From Symploca sp. SIO3C6 (GTDB lineage: Bacteria > Cyanobacteriota > Cyanobacteriia > Cyanobacteriales > Coleofasciculaceae): a DNA stretch of 64,000 bases. Below the pieces are notes generated by a model, which was not told where the DNA came from, did not search any database, and was given only the letters and a program-made list of their open reading frames with translations. Below are positions 44,595 to 54,309 of this stretch, one piece after another. The number at the start of each line of letters is the position of its first letter. Within the stretch, counting starts at the first letter, position 1. The translations under genes were made by a program, and so were the position numbers. Location of the stretch: assembly GCA_010692425.1 (NCBI GenBank), contig JAAHHJ010000001.1, positions 495,127-559,126 of the forward strand. The letters run 5' to 3'.

Positions 44595-44877
44595 AAAAGC
44601 CTTTTAACCATTATAACTGTTAGAAGTTACAGGATTTCTCGCTGCACCCCTATCTTTCAAGTGCCAGAGGTAGTGAAAGCACCTTGATTGTGCGCGTCTT
44701 GCTGTGAAAATAATAACTGTCTTGAAATTAAGTATCAGTTTTGCATTTTTAGTTATTTTTACACCACTCTCTGTATATGATGTTGATGCTCCCCATTTCG
44801 GATAATATGAAAAGAATGCTTAGAGCCAGATATAAAGTACAGTAATAAGTTCTAGCAAATCGGTTGAGGAATATCTA

Positions 44878-45126
44878 ATGAACCAAGAGATTTTAGAGAA
44901 AGTTCAAAAAATAGTTGTCGATCAACTGGAGGTTAAGCCTGAACAAGTAACACCTGAAGCTAACTTTGCCAATGATCTAAAGGCTGACTCCCTCGATACT
45001 GTAGAACTGGTAATGGCTTTGGAGGAAGAGTTCGATATTGAAATTCCGGATGAGGCAGCAGAGAAGATTGCTACTGTTAAAGCAGCTGTAGAGTACATCA
45101 GCGAAAAAGTAGAAGCTACGGCGTGA
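44878..45126 (+). CDS. acpP: Acyl carrier protein
   Basis: The 82-residue acidic protein has the phosphopantetheine attachment serine in [18 protein letters not shown], as in all AcpP proteins. GAGGA precedes the ATG at good spacing. It carries growing acyl chains in fatty acid synthesis. It is followed by fabF 65 bases downstream and then tkt, an order seen in many cyanobacteria. Confidence 0.97.
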   Translation: MNQEILEKVQKIVVDQLEVKPEQVTPEANFANDLKADSLDTVELVMALEEEFDIEIPDEAAEKIATVKAAVEYISEKVEATA

Positions 45127-45191
45127 AACAAATACCCTTTTGAAGGAGAAGTTCTGCGTTCTAGGTAAAGAAGCCTACTGTTACTGGCATC

Positions 45192-46445
45192 ATGACAAAC
45201 TTTGAAAAAAAACGCGTTGTTGTTACGGGTCTTGGCGCAATTACACCGATAGGCAACACTTTAGGTGAATACTGGCAAGGGTTGTTGAACGGACGCAATG
45301 GCATTGGTCTGATTACCTTATTTGATCCCTCTCGGCATGCCTGCCGCATTGCAGGTGAGGTCAAGGGCTATGATCCCCATGAATACATGGATCGAAAGGA
45401 AGCAAAGCATATGGATCGCTTTGCCCAATTTGGGGTTTCTGCAAGCAAGCAAGCTCTAAAAGATGCACAGTTTGCAATTAATGACCTGAACGCAGAACAG
45501 GTGGGTGTGATTATTGGTACTGGGATTGGTGGTCTTAAGGTATTAGAAGACCAGCAGGAAACTTACCTAAAACGTGGCCCCAATCGCTGTAGCCCGTTTA
45601 TGATTCCGATGATGATTGCCAATATGGCAGCTGGTTTAACGGCGATACATACTGGTGCCAAAGGACCCAATAGTTGCACAGTTACTGCCTGTGCAGCTGG
45701 CTCTCATGCGATCGGTGATGGTTTTCGTTTGCTACAGCGTGGTTATGCTCAGGCAATGCTTTGTGGAGGTACTGAAGCTGCTGTCACACCTCTGGGTGTT
45801 GCCGGTTTTGCGGCAGCACGAGCACTTTCTACCCGCAATGATAACCCATTCTCAGCTTGCCGTCCCTTTGACCGTGATCGCGATGGTTTTGTCATGGGAG
45901 AAGGTTCTGGTATTTTGCTGCTTGAAGAGTTAGAACATGCTTTGAGTCGTCGTGCCAAGATTTATGCTGAAATCGTTGGCTATGGCATGACCTGTGATGC
46001 CTATCATATGACTAAGCCAGTACCGGGTGGAGAAGGTGCTGCTAGAGCAATGCAGCTGACCCTCAAGGATGCTGATCTCAGACCAGAACAGGTGAACTAT
46101 ATCAATGCCCATGGTACCAGTACACCAGCCAATGATGCTAATGAAACGGCTGCAATTAAAAAAGCTTTAGGTGAACATGCCTACAAAGTAGCAATCAGCT
46201 CGACCAAATCAATGACAGGTCACCTGTTAGGTGGTTCTGGTGGTATTGAGGCAGTGGCGACAGTCATGGCAATAGCAAAGGACAAAGTACCACCGACAAT
46301 TAATTTACAAAACCCTGATCCTGAGTGTGACCTTGATTATGTAAGAGATCACAGTCGTAATCTTAATGTGGAAGTTGCGCTTTCCAACTCTTTTGGGTTT
46401 GGTGGTCACAATGTGACGCTAGCATTCAAAAAATATAGGCAATAG
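45192..46445 (+). CDS. fabF: 3-oxoacyl-[acyl-carrier-protein] synthase II
   Basis: FabF condenses malonyl-ACP with acyl-ACP in fatty acid elongation. The 417-residue sequence has the KAS family N-terminus RVVVTGLGAITPIGN, the active-site Cys in VTACAAGSHAIGD, and the two catalytic His residues in NAHGTSTPAND and SMTGHLLGGSGG. The C-terminal NSFGFGGHN motif is present. Length is normal. It lies directly after acpP, its substrate carrier, and is probably co-transcribed with it. Confidence 0.96.
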   Translation: MTNFEKKRVVVTGLGAITPIGNTLGEYWQGLLNGRNGIGLITLFDPSRHACRIAGEVKGYDPHEYMDRKEAKHMDRFAQFGVSASKQALKDAQFAINDLNAEQVGVIIGTGIGGLKVLEDQQETYLKRGPNRCSPFMIPMMIANMAAGLTAIHTGAKGPNSCTVTACAAGSHAIGDGFRLLQRGYAQAMLCGGTEAAVTPLGVAGFAAARALSTRNDNPFSACRPFDRDRDGFVMGEGSGILLLEELEHALSRRAKIYAEIVGYGMTCDAYHMTKPVPGGEGAARAMQLTLKDADLRPEQVNYINAHGTSTPANDANETAAIKKALGEHAYKVAISSTKSMTGHLLGGSGGIEAVATVMAIAKDKVPPTINLQNPDPECDLDYVRDHSRNLNVEVALSNSFGFGGHNVTLAFKKYRQ

Positions 46446-46708
46446 AGTTGCAAAGTGAAGTTTGAGTAGGGTTAATGAACTCCACCTTCAGCCGAAGCGA
46501 AGGCGGGGTTTGTCGCTCGAAGTTGATAGTTGATCCTGAAAACTTCATCGGTTGTTAGATTTACCCATTCTCGATCCCCGATTCTTGCTCATCGATTCCG
46601 ATAATGGGATGATGAGGTTGTAACCTTTGGGCGACCCAGAGCCATCAAGTTTTGACTCCAATAAATTTTGCCTTAAGTCTTGTTCACCAGAGTGATTAAA
46701 TCGAAATT

Positions 46709-48715
46709 ATGGCCGTTGCAACCCAATCTCTAGAAGAACTTTGTATCAACTCCATCCGCTTTCTGGCGATTGACGCCGTAGAGAAGGCAAAGTCTGGTCA
46801 TCCAGGGCTGCCAATGGGCGCTGCTCCTATGGCGTTTGTACTCTGGAACCGCATCATGCGGTATAATCCCAAAAACCCCAAATGGTTCAATCGCGATCGC
46901 TTTGTCTTGTCGGCTGGTCATGGCTGTATGTTGCAATACGCCATGCTCTACCTAACTGGCTATGATGGTATGACCATTGAAGACATCAAGCAATTCCGGC
47001 AATGGGGTTCTATCACCCCTGGTCACCCAGAAAACTTCGAGACTGAGGGTGTGGAAGTTACCACAGGCCCACTGGGACAAGGAATTGCCAATGCTGTAGG
47101 TTTGGCGATGGCAGAGGCGCATTTGGCAGCCAAGTTCAACAAACCTGATGCTAAAATTGTAGACCACTACACCTACGTGATCCTAGGTGATGGTTGCAAC
47201 ATGGAAGGTGTATCTGGGGAAGCTTGTTCCCTTGGTGGTCACTTAGGACTAGGTAAACTTATCGCCCTCTATGATGACAACCACATTTCTATTGATGGCT
47301 CCACTGACTTGGCATTTACCGAAGATGTGGGTAAGCGCTTTGAGGCTTACGGCTGGCATGTGCAGCATGTAGAAAACGGTAACACAGACCTGGAAGGAAT
47401 TCAAAAAGCGATTGAAGCTGCTAAAGCTGTTACCGATAAACCTTCTCTAATTAAGGTGACAACTACTATTGGTTATGGCTCACCTAATAAAGCTAATTCC
47501 CATGCTGTCCATGGTGCTGCTCTTGGTGGAGATGAGGTACAAGCTACTCGTGAGAACCTCGGTTGGGAATATGAGCCTTTTGTCGTACCAGAAGATGTCC
47601 TCAAACAATTCCGGCAGGCAGTTGAGCAGGGTGCTGCAAGTGAAGCTGAGTGGAATCAGACTCTAGCTGACTACAAAGCCAAGTATCCCGAAGAAGCAGC
47701 GGAATTTGAGCGGATTACTAGTGGCAAATTGCCCACAGGATGGGAAGAGGCACTGCCCACTTACACCCCTGAAGACAAAGCATTAGCAACTCGCAAACAT
47801 TCGGAGGCTACCCTCAATGCTCTGGCTCCGGTTTTACCAGAGCTGATTGGTGGTTCTGCTGACCTTGCTCCCTCTAACCTGACTATCTTAAAGGTTTCTG
47901 GTGATTTCCAAAAGGGGCAATACGAAAATCGTAACCTGCGTTTTGGTGTGCGAGAGCACGGTATGGGAGCGATTTCTAACGGTATCGCCCTTCATGGCTC
48001 TGGATTAGTTAATTACTGTGCCACTTTCTTAGTCTTTGCTGACTACATGCGGGCATCGATTCGTCTTTCGGCTCTGTCGGAAGCTGGCGTAATCTATGTC
48101 ATGACTCATGACTCAGTAGCTTTGGGCGAAGATGGACCGACTCACCAGCCGGTTGAAACCATTGCTTCCCTGCGTGCGATTCCTAATCTGTTAGTTATGC
48201 GCCCTGCAGATGGCAACGAAACCTCTGGAGCTTATAAGGTGGCGGTTGAAAACCGTAAACGCCCCACACTGCTGGCACTAACACGGCAAGGTTTACCAAA
48301 CCTGGCTGGTAGTTCGATTGAAAATGTCACTAAGGGTGCTTACATTCTTTCAGATAGCAGTGGTACCCCTGATCTTATCCTGATTGGTACTGGCTCGGAA
48401 GTGAGCCTGTGTGTCAAGGCTGCTGAAAAATTGAGCGGTGAGGGCAAAAAAGTCCGCGTTGTTTCTATGCCCTGTTGGAAACTCTTTGATGAGCAGGATG
48501 AAGCTTATCGGGAATCGGTATTGCCTAAGGCTGTAACTAAGCGTCTAGTTGTAGAGGCTGCTTCTAGCTTCGGCTGGTGCCGTTACTATGGTTCTGAGGG
48601 CGATATGATTAGCATTGAGCGCTTTGGTGCTTCTTCTCCTGGCGGTGTGGCAATGGAGAAGTTTGGCTACACGGTTGAGAATGTGGTGGCGAAGGCAAAG
48701 GCATTGCTTGGGTAA
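46709..48715 (+). CDS. tkt: Transketolase
   Basis: Transketolase moves two-carbon units in the Calvin cycle and the pentose phosphate pathway. The 668-residue enzyme has the ThDP/metal motif [13 protein letters not shown], the N-terminal [20 protein letters not shown], and the Pyr-domain signature [19 protein letters not shown] and [15 protein letters not shown]. Complete and of normal length. It follows acpP-fabF at a distance of 263 bases and probably has its own promoter; a terminator-like hairpin lies 65 bases after the stop. Confidence 0.97.
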   Translation: MAVATQSLEELCINSIRFLAIDAVEKAKSGHPGLPMGAAPMAFVLWNRIMRYNPKNPKWFNRDRFVLSAGHGCMLQYAMLYLTGYDGMTIEDIKQFRQWGSITPGHPENFETEGVEVTTGPLGQGIANAVGLAMAEAHLAAKFNKPDAKIVDHYTYVILGDGCNMEGVSGEACSLGGHLGLGKLIALYDDNHISIDGSTDLAFTEDVGKRFEAYGWHVQHVENGNTDLEGIQKAIEAAKAVTDKPSLIKVTTTIGYGSPNKANSHAVHGAALGGDEVQATRENLGWEYEPFVVPEDVLKQFRQAVEQGAASEAEWNQTLADYKAKYPEEAAEFERITSGKLPTGWEEALPTYTPEDKALATRKHSEATLNALAPVLPELIGGSADLAPSNLTILKVSGDFQKGQYENRNLRFGVREHGMGAISNGIALHGSGLVNYCATFLVFADYMRASIRLSALSEAGVIYVMTHDSVALGEDGPTHQPVETIASLRAIPNLLVMRPADGNETSGAYKVAVENRKRPTLLALTRQGLPNLAGSSIENVTKGAYILSDSSGTPDLILIGTGSEVSLCVKAAEKLSGEGKKVRVVSMPCWKLFDEQDEAYRESVLPKAVTKRLVVEAASSFGWCRYYGSEGDMISIERFGASSPGGVAMEKFGYTVENVVAKAKALLG

Positions 48716-48780
48716 TTACCCTGGTTCAGATGGCAGCTTGGAATCCTATGTTTAGATAAATAGCTGAATTGGATCAATTA

Positions 48781-48806
48781 AGCCCTCTACTTTTAGGGGG
48801 TTTTTT
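48781..48806 (+). terminator. Rho-independent terminator after tkt
   Basis: AGCCCTCTACTTTTAGGGGG followed by TTTTTT forms a short hairpin with a T-run, about 65 bases after the tkt stop and in the correct orientation. Confidence 0.65.
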
Positions 48807-48834
48807 ATTGCGAAGTCATAGTCATTATACTCTT

Positions 48835-48974
48835 ATACCAAATCCGGTTTATAAAGTATCGTTTCATGAAAAGTATGACCAAATACTGAAATCCTTTCCC
48901 CTCTTGATTCCTTGCTCCTGACTCCTGACTACTTTTTCACCAGATAGTGATACTCTGTTAACCGGATTTGGTAT
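48835..48974. mobile_element. 140-bp MITE with 15-bp terminal inverted repeats
   Basis: ATACCAAATCCGGTT (48835-48849) and AACCGGATTTGGTAT (48960-48974) are perfect inverted termini. A further internal pair is GTATC (48856) and GATAC (48949). TA-like flanks lie at both ends. The interior has no reading frame, and its CTGACTCCTGACTACT strings are low in complexity. Size, termini and lack of coding capacity indicate a miniature inverted-repeat transposable element. Its right end joins directly to an open frame lacking a start codon. Confidence 0.8.
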
Positions 48975-48980
48975 TACAAA

Positions 48981-49519
48981 GTAATCGAGCAATACCTCGG
49001 TATTCTGAATACTCAAACTGATTATAGAACTCCTCCTCCTTTTAGTCCAGGGCAGAAGGTGGAGTGTACTATCGGGTTACTCCAAGACGCTGTGGTAAAG
49101 ACGCGATTGGCAATTGCTAAAACACCACCTAGTCAAGCAGAATACCTAAAGCTTACATTGATAGATTTAGAAGCAAAGTTGTCAAGTTTCAGAGCGCAAC
49201 AAGAGTTTATATATCAAATAAATATGGAAGCCCGTTTACAGAAAATTGACAATCTTGTTGACAAGAACTTAAGGGAAATTGTTGGATTTTTCGAGGAAAT
49301 TAACGACGACATAGGCGCGATGAAAACAAAGTTGTCAAGTTTCAGAGTGCAACAAGAGTTTATATACAAAAAAATATGGAAGCCCGTTTACAGAAAATCG
49401 ACAATCTTGTTGGCAATGATTTAAGTAAACTTATTGAATTATTTGAGGAAATTAACGATGATATAGGCGCGATGAAAGCACAGTTACCAAGTGATTACAT
49501 AACCTGGAATATGCTATAG
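48981..49519 (+). pseudogene. Truncated, frameshifted hypothetical gene with internal 153-bp duplication
   Basis: Reading from the MITE border, codons run VIEQYLGILNTQTDYRTPPP and continue through a GTG at 49059 into helical sequence (DAVVKTRLAIAKTPPSQAEY). A 153-bp segment (49174-49326) encoding KLSSFRAQQEFIYQ onward is followed by a tandem copy (49327-49478). In the second copy one base is lost at a run of seven A (49368-49374), and the frame moves by -1 to continue as MEARLQKIDNLVGNDLS up to TAG at 49519. The gene seems to have lost its 5' end to the MITE and its frame in the A-run. The family is unknown; the protein looks like a coiled coil. Confidence 0.65.
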
Positions 49520-49623
49520 ATATTAAGGTGACTGACGATAACCCTCTATATCTTATTTATAGAAAGTATTAATAATAAAAAAAACCGGAGAGTGATAATC
49601 AGATAGTAAAGCTGATAATATAA

Positions 49624-50424
49624 CTAATTTACCTTCTCAGACTTCACCAACTCAGTACCACAAATCTTACAGAAATTAGCATCCATATCATGAAACTGCC
49701 AACCACAACCAGAACAAACAATCTCAACCTTATTAGCACTTTTTACAAGTTGTTTAACCAACTCACCCACTTGCCAAGGAATCAGAACAATACCCGTTAA
49801 AATCATTAATAATGTAGTCAAACGACCTACTTCTGAAGAAGGAGTCATATCCCCAAAACCGACAGTTGTCATCGTCACTATTGAAAAATAGACAGCATCC
49901 CAAAAAGTACGAAAAACCTGAGAATTGACTGGATGCTCTACTTGATAAATTAGTCCTGAATGAATAAAAATAATCGCAAATAAGGTAAAGATTATGCGAG
50001 CAAAAATTATGCCATCTTCATGAGTTGCAATACCAAATAGAGTAGGTCTTTCTATAAACCGGATTAACCGCAAAATCCGAAACTCTCGAAGGATAAGAAA
50101 AAAACTCGTATTGATTAAACCCAGAAAAAACGGCAGAATAGCCATTAAATCAATCAATGAGTAGAGACTAAAAAAAAACCTAATTTTTTGTTTGGCACAC
50201 CAGAAGCGTAGCAAATACTCAACAGCAAAGATTACCAAAATAGAAAAATCTAAGATATCCAGTTGAAAGCGAACAGAAGTTGGAAGAGGATAAGTTTGTG
50301 CAACAAAGATACCTGAAGACAGTAAAACCAACCCCGCAATCATTAGCTTAAGCGCTCTACCGAAGGGCGTTTCAATATCTTCTAAGAAAAATTCAACCTT
50401 TTCTCGCAGTAATATATGGCTCAT
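49624..50424 (-). CDS. Voltage-gated K+ channel (six-helix) with C-terminal zinc ribbon
   Basis: The 266-residue protein has six hydrophobic segments. S4 carries spaced arginines (LREFRILRLIRFIERP), and the pore loop contains the K+ selectivity filter TMTTVGFGD. After S6 the cytoplasmic tail ends in a four-cysteine zinc ribbon (CSGCGWQFHDMDANFCKICG) in place of the usual cyclic-nucleotide or RCK domain. It would conduct K+ in the plasma membrane; the ribbon may bind protein or sense metal or redox state. Upstream are repeat sequences, and the hybrid kinase gene follows on the same strand. Confidence 0.9.
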   Translation of the reverse strand: MSHILLREKVEFFLEDIETPFGRALKLMIAGLVLLSSGIFVAQTYPLPTSVRFQLDILDFSILVIFAVEYLLRFWCAKQKIRFFFSLYSLIDLMAILPFFLGLINTSFFLILREFRILRLIRFIERPTLFGIATHEDGIIFARIIFTLFAIIFIHSGLIYQVEHPVNSQVFRTFWDAVYFSIVTMTTVGFGDMTPSSEVGRLTTLLMILTGIVLIPWQVGELVKQLVKSANKVEIVCSGCGWQFHDMDANFCKICGTELVKSEKVN

Positions 50425-50509
50425 GGCTCATGGTTCATAGTTAATAGCTCATGGTTCATGGCTCATAGTATGTGCTGCACGCATGCTGCGTAAACATGGT
50501 TCATTGAAG
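50425..50509. repeat. Degenerate GTTCATG/GCTCATR heptad repeats
   Basis: About 45 bases of strings such as GGCTCATGGCTCATGGTTCAT directly upstream of the K+ channel gene, followed by a GCATGC-containing palindrome, TGCTGCACGCATGCTGCG. Related heptads lie at 15543-15590 and 23733-23780. Confidence 0.6.
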
Positions 50510-50639
50510 AAAGTATTCTACAGTTACGGTATACCAGCCCATGAATAATCAACAATGAGCAATCAACCATCAACAAAGTATTCTACAGCTGCGGTATACC
50601 AGCCAATGAACAATGAGCAATGAACAATCAACCATCAAC
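50510..50639. repeat. 65-bp direct tandem duplication
   Basis: Two 65-bp copies (50510-50574 and 50575-50639) both begin AAAGTATTCTACAG and end CAACCATCAAC, with a few differences. A third partial end (TTCAACCATCAAC) overlaps the stop codon and last codons of the hybrid kinase gene at 50650. Confidence 0.8.
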
Positions 50640-50649
50640 AATGAACTAT

Positions 50650-53600
50650 TCAACCATCAACAGCCTGAAGTAGCCAGTTTGTCAGAAAATTTCTAATTTG
50701 CTCTAACAACCTTTCGAGATTCCTAAGTTGCTCACTAGCCCCGTCTAGGGTTTTTGCTCGCGCTTGTTTTTCCAGCCCTGCTGCGATATCGGGCATTAAT
50801 AATATTCCGATATTGGCACTAGAACCCTTAATACGGTGAGCTTGCTGCTCAAGTGTAACAAAATCCTGAGTTTGTAAAGCCTGAGATATACGTTCAAGCC
50901 CCACTTGAGCATTATCAATGAAAGCTTGCAACAGTTGCTGTTGGAATTCTACTTTGCCGCGAGATATATCATCTAGGCGTTTCCAATCCAGTAGCTTATC
51001 CTCTGTATTGGTAAATTCTACTTCAGGATTGGTTACGGCTTCCGACTCCCTGGCAACTGCCTCAAACTCAGCAATTTTGCTCAGCCAACGCTGGATCATT
51101 GCCTCTAAGGTGTCAAGCTCAACAGGTTTAGTGAGGTAATCATCCATGCCTGCTGCTAAACACTTGCTACGATCAGCAGGTAGGGCATTAGCTGTCAGGG
51201 CAATAACCACAGTATGACGTTGTGAACCTTCGAGACGTCTGAGCTCTTTTGTTGCCTCATAACCATCCAAGACTGGCATCTGACAATCCATCAAGACAAT
51301 ATCATAGTCTTGCTTAGCTAATTGATTCAGTGCAACCCTACCATTACCAACACAATCTGCTTGTAGCCCCAGCATTTGCAGCTGATTCTGAATCACTATT
51401 TGATTTACCTGATGATCCTCTGCCAGCAAAATCTTAGGGGGTAACTGATTGAGTTGTTGCCCTTTGGTATACTTGGCTTTCGAGTTGACTAAGACATCAG
51501 AAGCAATAGCTCGTTGGCAAGTAAGAGCCTTGAGCAAACTTTCGTGTAGTCGCGAAGCCCTTACTGGTTTAATAATGTAGCCAGAAACTTCGAGCCAATT
51601 CAATTGTTGCACCTGCTGAAGCTGATGCATCGTAGTCATAACTAGTAGCTTGATGCCAGTTAGAACAGGATCATTGCTAATTATAGGTACAAGTGGTTGC
51701 CCCTGAGAATCTTGCAGTTGCCAGTCAATGATTGCCAGATTATAGGGTTCTCCTTGAGACGCTTTTGAGCGTAAAATCTTGAGGGTAGCACTACTGTCTG
51801 TAGCTTCATCAATTCGCGCTCCCCAAGTTTCCGCTAGTAAGCGCACAGCTTGGCGAGTCCTTGCTGTTTGAGAAGCAACTAGTAATTTAAGTTGGCTAGG
51901 TTCCATAGGGAAACTTCTCGTCATCGGCATTGCCTGGATACCAAATGACGCTGTAAACCAAAAATTAGAACCTTGACCTAAAGCACTATCAACACCAATA
52001 CTACCTCCCATCAATTCCACCAGTTGCTTGCAAATTGTCAGTCCTAAACCAGTACCACCGTATTGCCTTGTCGTTGAGGCATCGACTTGTGAAAAGGATT
52101 GGAATAATTTGCCTTGATCAGAAGGGCTAATGCCAATTCCCGTATCTCTAACTTCAAATTGAATGGTAATTGGCGATTGAGAAGTCGGTGAGGGAGTATT
52201 AACGTAGCAGGAAGTTTGCGCAGGAGGGCATTTGCTTCTAACCTGAGAGTATCGCCCATTTGGTGAATCAGCGTTAATTATGTCTTCACCTACTTGAGTT
52301 GAAATTTGCTCTCCTTTGTCCCCTTTCCCATTAGTGAAATACTCCTCAAAGGAGTAAGGAGTAAAGTGGAATGGTTCTATTCCTCTCCCCAACCTCTGGG
52401 GTTGGGGTTCACAACTAAGCGATGCTCTCAGTAAAATTTCACCAGTATCAGTAAACTTGACGGCATTGCCAATTAAATTCAGGAGAATCTGACGCAGACG
52501 CCCAGGATCTCCCTGCAACTGTCTAGGAACATTGCTATCTAGCAGAATTACTAGTTCTAAACCTTTTGCCTCTGCCTCTGTCGCTAAGACATCCACCACC
52601 GAATCAATGCAACTATCTAAGTCGAAATCGATCTGTTCGAGCTGCATTTCACCAGCTTCTAGTTTAGAGAAATCGAGAATATCATTAATCACATTCAGCA
52701 AGTGTTGAGTACTGCTACAGATGGTGCGCAGATATTCTAATTGTTGAGGCTGGAGGGCTGTCTGTAATAGCAGCCCAGCCATACCCAAGATGCCATTCAT
52801 AGGAGTACGAATTTCGTGGCTCATGTTGGCAAGGAATTCCGACTTCAGCCGCGCCGCTTCTAAAGCTGTTTCCCGCGCCTCTACTAACTCGTTAATTTCG
52901 TCGGAGGCAATGACGATACCGCCAACTTTTCCTTCAGGGGTATACCAGGGATGAATTGCCCAACGCAAGTAGACTTTGGTGCCGTCAGGATGCCTCCAAA
53001 TGTCTTCGCTGGCTGAGAGAATTTCCCCTTGCAAACCTTGATGGTAGTTTCCTTGCCAGCGCTCGGGAATGTTTGGAAATATTTCGTAGTGGCTGCCACC
53101 AATAAGAGATTTACCATCTAAGCCATAAACCTCTATCCACTTTTGGGAGTGGGCAAGGTAGCACATTTGATTGTCAAACATTGCCATTGCCACTGGCGCA
53201 CAGGTAATAATTTGCCGCAATTGCTGGCGTTCCCGACGAAGTGCTTGTTCAGCTAACCAACGATCTCTGATTTCGACAACTAGATCATCATTAGCTTGCT
53301 TTAATTGTGCTGTACGCTCTTCAACTTGTGCAGCTAAATCTTCTTTGAGAGCTTGTTGAGCTAAGTCTAACTGGTGATTGGCTGCTTCCAATTGGGCAGA
53401 ATTTGGCAGTGCCAGTAATTTAGGAATCAAGTTTACTGAAACCACCGCTGTACATAGGGAGATGACGACAGTAATTACTTTTGTCAATCCAGACAGCAAA
53501 TAGTTAGGTTCCCACAAACTCCATACTGCCAAAATGTGGGTTGTGCCACCGGTAAAGAGGAAGGTAATAAATAACAGGAATATCCAGTTAAAGGCGATGT

Positions 53601-53766
53601 CGTTTCGCTTACTGACAATGTAAATCAGTATTAGGGGAATTAAATAGTAAGGAAGTGCGATTATAGCATTTGATGCTACCTTTAGCCATATCAAATCTAG
53701 CTGTGGGAGGTACACATCTCCATGAGAAATAAGCAATCCGAAAAGCCCGTTAGCCAAAGCTGTCAA
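50650..53766 (-). CDS. Hybrid histidine kinase with ethylene-receptor-like membrane domain
   Basis: The 1038-residue sensor has, in order, the following parts. First, three membrane helices resembling the ethylene-binding domain ([24 protein letters not shown]). Then a coiled coil and a PAS domain (about 190-300). Then HisKA with the phospho-His in [19 protein letters not shown] and an HATPase with DTGIGIS and GTGLGL. Then a degenerate receiver, a full receiver ([14 protein letters not shown]) and an Hpt domain ([12 protein letters not shown]). At the position of the copper ligand Cys of plant ETR1 there is Gly73; His77 is kept. A Pro/Gly/Asn-rich insertion of about 95 residues splits the HATPase. 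The output partner is unknown. Confidence 0.92.
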   Translation of the reverse strand: MTALANGLFGLLISHGDVYLPQLDLIWLKVASNAIIALPYYLIPLILIYIVSKRNDIAFNWIFLLFITFLFTGGTTHILAVWSLWEPNYLLSGLTKVITVVISLCTAVVSVNLIPKLLALPNSAQLEAANHQLDLAQQALKEDLAAQVEERTAQLKQANDDLVVEIRDRWLAEQALRRERQQLRQIITCAPVAMAMFDNQMCYLAHSQKWIEVYGLDGKSLIGGSHYEIFPNIPERWQGNYHQGLQGEILSASEDIWRHPDGTKVYLRWAIHPWYTPEGKVGGIVIASDEINELVEARETALEAARLKSEFLANMSHEIRTPMNGILGMAGLLLQTALQPQQLEYLRTICSSTQHLLNVINDILDFSKLEAGEMQLEQIDFDLDSCIDSVVDVLATEAEAKGLELVILLDSNVPRQLQGDPGRLRQILLNLIGNAVKFTDTGEILLRASLSCEPQPQRLGRGIEPFHFTPYSFEEYFTNGKGDKGEQISTQVGEDIINADSPNGRYSQVRSKCPPAQTSCYVNTPSPTSQSPITIQFEVRDTGIGISPSDQGKLFQSFSQVDASTTRQYGGTGLGLTICKQLVELMGGSIGVDSALGQGSNFWFTASFGIQAMPMTRSFPMEPSQLKLLVASQTARTRQAVRLLAETWGARIDEATDSSATLKILRSKASQGEPYNLAIIDWQLQDSQGQPLVPIISNDPVLTGIKLLVMTTMHQLQQVQQLNWLEVSGYIIKPVRASRLHESLLKALTCQRAIASDVLVNSKAKYTKGQQLNQLPPKILLAEDHQVNQIVIQNQLQMLGLQADCVGNGRVALNQLAKQDYDIVLMDCQMPVLDGYEATKELRRLEGSQRHTVVIALTANALPADRSKCLAAGMDDYLTKPVELDTLEAMIQRWLSKIAEFEAVARESEAVTNPEVEFTNTEDKLLDWKRLDDISRGKVEFQQQLLQAFIDNAQVGLERISQALQTQDFVTLEQQAHRIKGSSANIGILLMPDIAAGLEKQARAKTLDGASEQLRNLERLLEQIRNFLTNWLLQAVDG

Positions 53767-54309
53767 AATCTCAACTCTCTTTGAGGGTTATCCTAATATT
53801 TGGTGAATTACTACTAATAACCTGACGGTAAGCTTCCTAAACACTGGACTTCTTGATTGAGACGCTTGGTATCACTGCACCAAGCCAATCGATTTGGGAA
53901 AAAGGCAAGGGGTAAAGGTAAGCAAAAACCCTTTACTTTTAACCAGCAAGCTTTTTCCCAACTCTTGCCAAAGATCCTCTGGCAAGAGGTCTACTGTAAA
54001 ATAAACATTATCAAGTAAAACCATATATCATGTTTACTTACCATCATGGTGGTTATCGTTAGCTAAGAACACCATTTATTAATCGATAGTCGATGCCCAC
54101 TGACCGGAAGCTATAGAAAAATCTTAATCTAAGTTAGCTTCACTAACATAAACAGATAAACTGTCTACTTTTGATTCCAAACTAGATAGACACGCCCCAA
54201 ATGCTGATATCCTTCACCTGTTACAAGTTATGCACCAAGAATATTTGCACAGGCTACCCTAATTCTAGCTAAATGTAGATTTCTCCGTTAACTATAGGTT
54301 AGCTTACAA
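53767..54309. other. Gene-free region between the hybrid kinase and mutL genes
   Basis: About 540 bases with no supported gene. A 9-bp hairpin, CTCTTGCCA/TGGCAAGAG (53962-53970 and 53980-53988), and a looser GGTAAAGG/CCTTTAC pair just before it are the only clear structures. Transcription from mutL (minus) enters this region from the right, so the hairpin could terminate it. Confidence 0.5.
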
